Source: Timema cristinae
Taxonomy: Eukaryota > Arthropoda > Insecta > Phasmatodea > Timematidae
DNA length: 64,000 nt
Reading direction: 5' to 3'
Assembly (NCBI GenBank): GCA_039000515.1
Contig: JBCFYV010011135.1
Span: forward strand, 26,925,161-26,989,160
Position 1 is the stretch's first letter. Each line of letters begins with the position of its first letter. A model generated the notes under the pieces. The model had not been told where the DNA came from. It made no database searches and saw nothing but the letters and a program-made list of their open reading frames with translations. Position numbers and translations under genes: made by a program. Positions 56,553-64,000 of this stretch are shown here, piece after piece.

Positions 56553-56844
56553 GTTATTTAATACCCCGAAGTAAGTCGATCTTTCAGACTCAATAACATA
56601 ACATGACGTATCTGATTAAAGAACTTTTTTTTTTTATATATATATAAAGTTAAGAACATTTTTAGTTTTTCCTCTGACAATATAAAATTTGAGTCTTTAA
56701 GAAAGTATTTGCAAAATGTAATCTTGTTACAATTTGAATTTCCCGAAATGTGGAGCGAAGGAAAAGGCCTCAACTTGGTTTTTGCTCTCCTGAAAAGTAA
56801 TAAAAAGTCAGTTACGCCAATATATCACTATGCATATTTCCTTA
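56553..56844. other. AT-rich spacer
   Basis: No gene recognised; a minus-strand open frame runs across an AT dinucleotide repeat. Confidence 0.35.
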
Positions 56845-57160
56845 TTATTTATTTGAGGTATTTAACATGCACTTTCAGAAACGACTGATTATATCAGCAT
56901 ACTATAATTTCTATGAGTGAGCGCGAAAGTACCTACCTCTTTCCCTGGTAAAAGTATTTCCACATATTTCAGGGTTATTTTACACGCCACAATCGACATG
57001 GGACAGAGGGCTTTCCTTCCCCTCCGAAGGAAGTTGTGCTACGTTTTTTTTTTATCGCTCAACCAAAATTTTAATAAATCAGTCGACCACGGACTGGATT
57101 TGAACCCACGAACATCAGGTGTATATTATCATACGCCAAGACACTTCTTGTTCTGATATA
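56845..57160 (-). mobile_element. SINE-C copy
   Basis: GACTGATTATATCAGCATAC, CACGCCACAATCGACATGGG, CCTCCGAAGGAAGTTGTGC, then GGATTTGAACCCACGAACAT (B-box complement). Confidence 0.7.
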
Positions 57161-57599
57161 TTTTCAGGATCGGTAAAGGCTAGTAGGGCGAGGGGGGGGG
57201 GGGGCTTCCGTTGTTCTTTGAAGTATTGTCTAACTTCCGGGCGTAGTAAGGGTGTAATCTTGTTAGGTCGTAACTTCTGACGTGTCCCCCTCTACTACCC
57301 CCTTCCTTCTCTTGTGGAGTGACATGGGATGTGGTTTGCGCCTGGTCTCTCTCTATTACCCCGTACCACTCATGTCAAGGATGAGGGGGAGGGGGGTGTA
57401 ATCTAGTTAAGGTTCCATGTCCCAGTGTTATAGTCAAGAGTATACGTGTTGTAAAGTTCGGGAACTAGTCACTTTATAGCTTTGGGTCGTCTTAGTCAAG
57501 TTGTTGTATGGACAACCCCCTCCTTACACCTCTCCTCTAGTCCCTCTCTTACCCCCACCTTCCATTCCTCTCTGTCTTTACCCCCTTCCACTACCCTCT
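57161..57599. other. Spacer with G and C runs
   Basis: No gene or repeat unit recognised. Confidence 0.3.
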
Positions 57600-58115
57600 C
57601 TGTCATACCCTTGCATTACCCAACTCTCTCATCTACTTCCACTGCACTCTCCCTTACCCAACTCTCTCATCCACTTCCATTACACCCTACTTTACCCAAA
57701 TCTCTCATCTACTTCCATTACACTCTCCCTTACCCAACTCTCTCATCTACTTCCATTAAACTCTACCTTACCCAACTCTCTCATCTACTTCCATTAAACT
57801 CTACCTTACCCAACTCTCTCATCTACTTCCATTACACCCTACTTTATCCAACTCTTTCATCTACTTCCATTAAACTCTACCTTACCCAACTCTCTCATCC
57901 ACTTCCATTACACCCTACTTTACCCAACTCTTTCATCTACTTCCACTGCACTCTACCTTACCCAACTCTCTCATCTACTTCCATTACACCCTACTTTATC
58001 CAACTCTTTCATCTACTTCCATTACACTCTACCTTACCCAACTCTCTCATCCACTTCCATTAAACTCTACCTTACCCAACTCTCACAACCACTTCCATTA
58101 TACCCTCCCTTTCCC
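57600..58115 (+). repeat. 38-bp minisatellite x about 13
   Basis: Unit TTACCCAACTCTCTCATCTA, CTTCCATTAAACTCTACC, with CTGCACTC and ACACCCTAC variants. The Pro/Ser/Thr/Leu-rich open frames across it are artefacts. Confidence 0.95.
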
Positions 58116-58784
58116 AACCCTCTCAAACTCCTATTACCCCACTAGCTTCTCCCACCCTTACCTTTCCTCTTGCCACCTCTCTCTCTCTCTCCACTCCCAT
58201 GCCAGTTCTACACTACTTGGTATCAAATATAAGATGGTTCCTATTTCAAACCCCGGACGATGCTTAGAAAAATTCTATAATTCGTTTATTGATGTGTTCT
58301 TTTAACCTGAACGGTTTTTATTCTATGAGAGATTTAAAGTGAAATAAAATAAACAATGCGACCGACACGTACTTTCTGATATGTAAATTTCAACTTTTAA
58401 ATTATGTATTTCTTTGTAAACAAGTATACTTTGGTTTCTATGAGGTAAATCACTAATAAAATATACATTTTGAACCCAATTAAAGACCATATTTTACACA
58501 ATTACTCTTATATAAATATAAAAATAGAGAATACACCTCCGAAACTCGTTTTAAAATAATATTAAGACATTTTCTAAACATTCGTCATATTTTAAGTCTT
58601 CTGTAAGCTAACTTTAAAGCAATTTTCTAACAAAAAATCAAGTATACGATGCTATTTATCGCTTAAAGCACTACCAAGGTATCTATTTTGAACCAAATAT
58701 CTAAAGCCATTGTCGAAAAAAAAAAGATTTTTCAAAAATATATTTTTAATCACGGCGTTCAGGCTATACTTTTATCTATACTAA
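58116..58784. other. AT-rich spacer
   Basis: A few pyrimidine-rich words continue the minisatellite to about 58200, then AT-rich sequence without recognised features. Confidence 0.35.
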
Positions 58785-58794
58785 TCTATACTAA

Positions 58795-58826
<32 letters not shown>

Positions 58827-59280
58827 GCACCGCGTCTTACTACCCATTCGTGTTATACGCACTTACGCTAATGTGTAATGGTAGGGTGATTGTGAGATGA
58901 AATGAAGGACCTACAGTTTAACGTGGAATCCGAACCACGGTGGAGGCCTGGAATTCCTCACATTCACAAGATGTCTTGTCAGAGGTGAAGGAAGGGTTTG
59001 GTAATCAGATAAATCTTTGCCGGGACCGAGGATTGAACCCCGGCCGCCAGCATAGAAGTCTGACACCTTACCCCTAGACCACCAGGCCACCTATACTAAT
59101 ATTATAAAGAGGAAAGATTTGATTTTTTGTTTTTTTGTTTGTAATGGATAAACTCAAACTATTGGACCGATTTTAAAAATTCTTTCACCAATATAAAGCT
59201 ACATTATCAGCGAGTAACATAGGCTATATTTTATTTTGAAAATTTAATTTACTCCTAATAAAAATGTCGATAGTATATTA
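58785..59280 (+). mobile_element. Helitron-like 5' end, split by a SINE
   Basis: TCTATACTAATATTA, then after the SINE TATAAAGAGGAAAGATTTG, followed by a TTTG-rich stretch and CTATTGGACCGATTTTAAAA, GCTACATTATCAGCGAGTAA, CATAGGCTATATTTTATTTT. From memory this order is common at the 5' end of insect Helitrons, which start with TC. No 3' CTRR hairpin was located. Confidence 0.5.
58800..59091 (-). mobile_element. SINE-A copy at the Helitron-like terminus
   Basis: Complete short-subtype copy. TSD TATACTAATATTA at 58788 and 59092 comes from the Helitron-like end. Confidence 0.9.
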
Positions 59281-59519
59281 TATAGTCGTTTGAAAAAAAA
59301 AGTTGTTGAAGGGAAAGTGGGGTTGGTGAAGGGGGTGAGGGTAGGGTGAGGAAAGAGGAATGAGATGAAAATAGGAGGGAGGATAAAAAGAGGGAGGGGC
59401 TATACAGTGATGGTAGGACTGTATTTAAAAAAATATAAGTAAAAAAAAGTTTTGTTGTTATATTGACATGATGGATGATTTAAAGCTTTGTTTTACAGGA
59501 TTATTTACAATATTTTTTA
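59281..59519. other. Purine-rich spacer
   Basis: GGGTGAGG/GGGAGG-rich tract, no gene. Confidence 0.35.
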
Positions 59520-60015
59520 CGGGGAAGTGTACTAATAACGCTAATGGCTTTAGTGATGAAAAAGGTTAAAATTAAAGAAAATGTGCCCGAATTTGTCGAG
59601 GTTGGAGTGTTAAAATTATTTTGGAAACAACCTTAGTACACCCGACCGAGATTCAAACCCTGATTTCCCTGTCATCGGTAGTCTAGTCTACTGCAAGAGT
59701 GACGCCTTAAGACAAGTGGTTCTCGAAAAATTCATGTGTTCGCGGCACACTTTCAAATAAGAGCATTTTATGAGGCACACCTACAAACAATAACATTTTT
59801 GGTGGCAGACTTGAAAGGAATAAAAAAAACATTACTTTTTATTAATCAAAATTAATAAAGATATACAATATTTTATGTTATAATTTAAATTAATTAATGT
59901 TTTAATGAAATACTTAAGCCTGATAAAAATTTGGCGGCAAACCTTTGAAGATAACGCCGCGGCACATTCGTTGAGAACCACTGAATTAAACCATTCGACC
60001 ACAAAAACTGGTGAA
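59520..60015 (-). mobile_element. SINE-B copy interrupted by a hAT-like MITE
   Basis: Body from GTGTACTAATAACGCTAATG through CGACCGAGATTCAAACCC to GACGCCTTAAGAC, interrupted, then resuming TTAAACCATTCGACCACA. Confidence 0.75.
59713..59982. mobile_element. hAT-like MITE, about 270 bp
   Basis: Left AAGTGGTTCTCGA...GTTCGCGGCACAC and right, as complement, CAGTGGTTCTCAACGAATGTG. CAGTGGTTCTCAA-type ends are known from hAT elements. A possible degenerate 8-bp TSD (CTTAAGAC/AATTAAAC) fits only partly. Confidence 0.65.
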
Positions 60016-60074
60016 GACTAGTAATACACGTTAGAAAAAAAAAAGAAAAAAAAGGACAATTTTGTATTCATGCA

Positions 60075-60363
60075 GGATGACCTGGTGGTCTAAAGGTAAG
60101 GTGTCGGACTTCTGTATTGGGGGTCCGGGGTTCAATCCTCGGTCCCGGCACAGATTTATCTGATCACCAAACCCTTCCTTCACCTCTGACAAGACTTGTA
60201 TTAATTACAACTTGTGAATGTGTGGAATACCAGGCCTCCACCGTGGTTCGGATCCCACGTTAAACTGTAGGTCCTCCATTTCATATCACAATCACCCTAC
60301 CATTACACATTAGCGTAAGTGCGTACAACCCGAACGGGTAGTAAGACGCGGTGCTAATAATAA
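60075..60363 (+). mobile_element. SINE-A copy with TSD
   Basis: GGATGACCTGGTGGTC head, complete, long subtype, flanked by TGTATTCATGC on both sides. Confidence 0.9.
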
Positions 60364-60367
60364 TAAA

Positions 60368-61106
60368 TGTATTCATGCCTTGAAGATACACATTCCATTT
60401 CAAAACAAGCCTCCTGTTGTTTTTTGTGTGTGTTTTTAACACATTCCGCTACCGCAACAAAGTAACTACCCCTCTACGCTACCAACCCCACAATCACAAA
60501 CGCAAGCAAGCTCGTAAAGCCACGTATAAAAAAGGTCCATCCCTCGTCACTTAACCTCCCACCACCATTCTCACCCAACCAACCGAAACCCTCTGACGCT
60601 AGAATCTGTAGGCGTCGTGAAGGTTAAACACCGTCGTTCAATACAGAGCCTAAACTAAGTTCCTAAATTAAATATTCGCTTGCAAATGAAGCCGGCGCCA
60701 AACCACCCTACTACCCTTATTTAAGGTTCACTAATTAGATTGACGACTGACGCCTTTCAATTCAGGGAAATGGGGGGGGGGGGGGGGAAGGGGGTGTTTA
60801 TTAGACGAACCTAGGCAGTCACCTAAGTCACAAAGGTCTTTGAGAATCATAACAACCAAATATAATTATTTATTTTTTTGTTTAAAAAATAATTAATTAA
60901 ATTAAATATGTTAATAGTTGTTTCCTAATAAGGAAATATCCATTAAATATTTTGTCTAATCGTAAGAAAATATATATGATTAGTAACATAATCAATTTTG
61001 GATTTTAAAGACATACGAAGTCGCTTTGTCGGCTTTGAAAATTAATTAAAAGCTCCCGAAGAACATTAGGATAAAAGAAAGTGAAAAAGGAATATTATGT
61101 AGGGGG
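60368..61106. other. Spacer, no gene supported
   Basis: Moderate composition to 60.8 kb, then AT-rich with a poly-G run. Nothing recognised. Confidence 0.35.
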
Positions 61107-61816
61107 AAGGTTATCTGGGCTCTTAAGACGTCTGGTTCTAGCTGTATTACCTACCTAAGTTATGTGTCATCTGGGGGGTGAGACGGGCTCTTAAGACGTC
61201 TGGTTCTAGTTGTATTACCTACCTAAGTTAGGTGTTATCTGGGGGGTGAGACGGGCTCTTAAGACGTCTGGTTTCAGCTGTATTACCTACCTAAGTTAGG
61301 TGTTATCTGGGAAGGTGAGATGGGCTCTTAAGACGTCTGGTTCTAGCTGTATTACCTACCTAAATTAGGTGTTATCTGGGGAGTGAGACGGGCTCTTAAG
61401 ACGTCTGGTTCTAGTTGTATTACCTACCTAAGTTAGGTGTTATCTGGGGGGGTGAGACGGGCTCTTAAGACGTCTGGTTCTAGCTGTATTACCTACCTAA
61501 GTTAGGTGTTATCTGGGGGGGTGAGACGGGCTCTTAAGACGTCTGGTTCTAGCTGTATTACCTACCTAAGTTAGGTGTTATCTGGGGGGGGGGGGTGAGA
61601 CGGGCTCTTAAGACGTCTGGTTCTAGTTGTATTACCTACCTAAGTTAGGTGTTATCTGGGGGGTGAGACGGGCTCTTAAGACGTCTGGTTCTAGCTGTAT
61701 TACCTACCTAAGTTAGGTGTTATCTGGGGGGTGAGATGGGCTCTTAAGACGTCTGGTTCTAGCTGTATTACCTACCTAATTTAGGTGTTATCTGGGGAGT
61801 GAGACGGGCTCTTAAG
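61107..61816 (+). repeat. Minisatellite A, second array, about 10.5 copies
   Basis: Same unit and orientation as 4381-6555, starting and ending abruptly inside the unit (GGTTATCTGGGCTC... to ...GGGCTCTTAAG). Most units have the GGGCTC form. Flanks show no similarity to those of the first array. Confidence 0.95.
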
Positions 61817-62756
61817 CCTGAAACTATAGTTTTTATATTTTATTCCAATTTGATTTTATGTTTGTTCAAAACTTAAAATAGCCCCTTTATTTCAAACATC
61901 TGGAAATGGTTTCATCGCTAGAGGGTTTTTCTTAGCGAAATACCCACTTTGTAAAACAATTCACCTCTTATAAATTACTAAGGACAGAAAGGTAAAGAAA
62001 AATCAAAAAAAATTCAAAACCCACTTCAATTAGCTTCAGTTCCGTTTTAACTTCCAACCACATATTTCAAAGATTAAAAAAAAAAATCAAAGCAATACTC
62101 CACCCACCAACTCATAATAACAAGGTAATAACAATTTATTCTCAATAGAGCTCGCTATAAATACACAAAGCAATGCCGTCATTTATTATTTCATTTATTT
62201 TATTACATTCGTTTATTTTTTTTGTATTAATGTAACGATTCACAAAAAGCTCTAGTCGGAAACTTCCCAGAAGAATGCATTGTTAAAAAAAGGACCACGG
62301 TCTAATAATTTACTGTCGATGTGTTGTGTGCTGGCGGTTTTAACGGATGAAGCGCTTCAAGTCAAGCGGTTCAAATTGACGCCACAGAGCAGCACAGGCG
62401 TATTGACGATAGATGACACGCGTGATGGAATCAATACAAAATTAAACAATTTTCATATTGAACTTACATAACTAAATTTTGGGGGACATTTTGAAATATA
62501 TAAAGGATAGTTAAATTTAATAATTTTATAGTTATATTAAATAAAAATGTTACATTATAATATGGTTGGATATCAAACAATAAACGATGGGTTTAAATGT
62601 TAATAAAATATGTTTTTTTTTCTATATTTAAAAAAAATGTGTTAATATGATAAAAAAAAATTAATTTCACTTCTAGTTTAAAATTCTACACAAAATAATT
62701 TAGGAAAACGTAGCTCTATACAAAAAAAAATCAACATTAGAATTATACTTTTTTTT
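61817..62756. other. AT-rich spacer with a weak coding candidate
   Basis: A 63-codon frame at 62280-62471 (MLKKGPRSNNLL...) is less AT-biased than its surroundings, but no family is recognised and it is too short to support a gene. Confidence 0.3.
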
Positions 62757-63012
62757 CCACCCCCATCTTACTAAATATTCAGGTTGTACCCGTATAGCAT
62801 ATATACTAATTATGCTAATGTGTTAAGGATGAAAAAGGTTGACTTTAAAGAGGAAGTGTACCCTCATTTTCATAGTTGGATAATGGAAAACTGTTCAGAT
62901 AAAACCACCTTCAATCTATCCAACCGGTAATTGAGCCCCTATCTCACAGTCATCGGTAAAACATTATTTTGCGAGAGTGATGCCTTAAACAGTTCAAACA
63001 CCGAAGCGAGTA
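62757..63012 (-). mobile_element. SINE-B copy, diverged
   Basis: CCCATCTTACTAAATATTCAGG tail complement, GAAGTGTACCCTCATTTTC body, head complement AAACACCGAAGCGAG. Confidence 0.65.
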
Positions 63013-63060
63013 TCTCTAGTTTCGACAAGTATTTCTTTAATTCAGAGGAAATTAGGAAGA

Positions 63061-63330
63061 TTATTAGCACCGCGTCTTACTACCCGTTCGGGTTATACAC
63101 ACTTACGCTAATGTGTAATGGTAGGGTGATTGTGAGATGAAATGAAGGACCTACAGTTTAACGTGGGATCCGAACCACGGTGGAGGCCTGGCATTCCCCA
63201 CATTCACGAGATGTCTTGTCAGAGGTGAAGGAAGGGTTTGGTAATCAGATAAATCAGTGCCGGGACCGAGGATTGAACCCCGGCCACCAGCACAGAAGTC
63301 TGACACCGTACCCTAGACCACCAGGTCACC
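63061..63330 (-). mobile_element. SINE-A copy with TSD and very short AAT tail
   Basis: Short-subtype copy between AATTAGGAAGA and AATTAGGAAGA. The tail has only TTATT instead of a run. Confidence 0.92.
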
Positions 63331-63950
63331 AATTAGGAAGAGAGATGGTTGTTTTTACTAGGTGTATTTTATTATATCTTTAGATAAATGCAGTTGCATT
63401 TTTTAAAGTCATCTTCCTCATCGTTTGCGTTTAATTAAGTCGGTAAAAACCTTTGTTTAGAAAGTTACTTAAAAAAATTCAGGTTTGTATCAAAACTAAA
63501 GGGTGAAGTAAGTTTTTCAGTTGAAGGTACATTGGAATGTATGAAAACATATCCATATATCTCTTATCAACCAAATCCAATAAAAAAAAGCATATATATC
63601 ACAGACATAAAAAAAATAGATATACGTTCTGATAAAATACGTACGTCGTATGAGGAGGACCTTTCAAATTCGAAATAAATTGAATCAATGCCAAAACTCG
63701 ACAAGTGAATTTATTTCCAAACCACGCGGAAAAAGAATTATGAAATATGCTCAAAATGTTTTTTTTAAATAATATAATTTTATCTTGAAATTGTGAAACA
63801 AAATATTGTCTATAGTAGTATATCGTTTAAGACTATATAAATAAAAGATTCGAAAGTAAATTTAGTTGAAGGTGGAGGGGGATATTCTAACATGATAGAA
63901 GTCCTACTACCCATCCAAGCTATCCGCTTATTTAAGTTGATAAAACTACG
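63331..63950. other. AT-rich spacer
   Basis: CCTACTACCCATCCAAGC near 63904 is a SINE-B tail remnant on the minus strand. Nothing else recognised. Confidence 0.35.
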
Positions 63951-63952
63951 CT

Positions 63953-64000
63953 TCGGTGGACGCGTGGTCTATGGCGCTAGTCTCGCAGTCGAATCTCGGT
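63953..64000 (+). mobile_element. SINE-B head, cut by window end
   Basis: CGGTGGACGCGTGGTCTATGG, CTAGTCTCGCAGTCGAATCTCGGT. Missing the central part of the head between the A and B boxes. Confidence 0.7.

Noticed and set aside
57482..58063. 193-codon Pro/Ser/Thr/Leu-rich frame
   Set aside because: Translation of the 38-bp minisatellite; no start context or domain.
11162..63330. Many tRNA-like A and B boxes as possible tRNA genes
   Set aside because: They lie at SINE heads, lack a closing acceptor stem and are followed by SINE bodies.

Overview
This is AT-rich nuclear DNA from a eukaryote. The mobile-element spectrum (tRNA-headed SINEs with AAT tails, TA-flanked and hAT-like MITEs, a Helitron-type 5' end, a decayed non-LTR retrotransposon, several minisatellites) suggests an arthropod, perhaps an insect. 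I cannot name the species. I found no convincing host gene. The only substantial coding region belongs to a DNA transposon. Element boundaries below were read by eye and are good to about 5-15 bases unless a target-site duplication (TSD) fixes them.

Layout. 0.5-4.2 kb: a nearly complete DDE-type transposon with matching terminal inverted repeats (TIRs), repeated subterminal motifs and a minus-strand transposase gene of two exons, apparently broken by one +1 frameshift. 4.4-6.55 kb: minisatellite A (about 67 bp). 9.1-10.5 kb: satellite B (94 bp). 14.55-15.7 kb: satellite C (51 bp, arranged as dimers). 17.8-20 kb: mixed sequence with promoter-like motifs but no supported gene. 20.0-26.9 kb and 27.2-33.4 kb: two near-identical direct copies of one segment, separated by a SINE cut off by a gap of exactly 100 N. 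This is probably two haplotypes placed end to end by the assembler. 33-64 kb: a dense patchwork of SINEs, short minisatellites, MITEs, a long foldback element, a LINE remnant, a Helitron-like 5' end and a second array of minisatellite A.

The dominant elements are two SINE families, named here SINE-A and SINE-B. Their tRNA-like heads and bodies differ, but both end in the same roughly 40-bp 3' tail (GTATAACCCGAACGGG, then TAGTAAGACGCGGTGCTAA, then AAT repeats). SINE-A copies often have clear TSDs. At least three lie inside older SINE-B copies, and one is present in only one of the two duplicated segments, so SINE-A was the more recently active. A third family, SINE-C, has an unrelated tail. 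The LINE remnant at 55.7-56.55 kb ends in a similar GTAAGAC...CTAATAAT sequence and is a candidate relative of the machinery that mobilised the SINEs.

Two of the three satellites (B and C) recur elsewhere in the window as short, degenerate, inverted copies. Satellite A recurs as a second array in the same orientation. One satellite-B monomer is split by the foldback element. Most long open frames in the window come from minisatellites or palindromes and are not annotated as genes.
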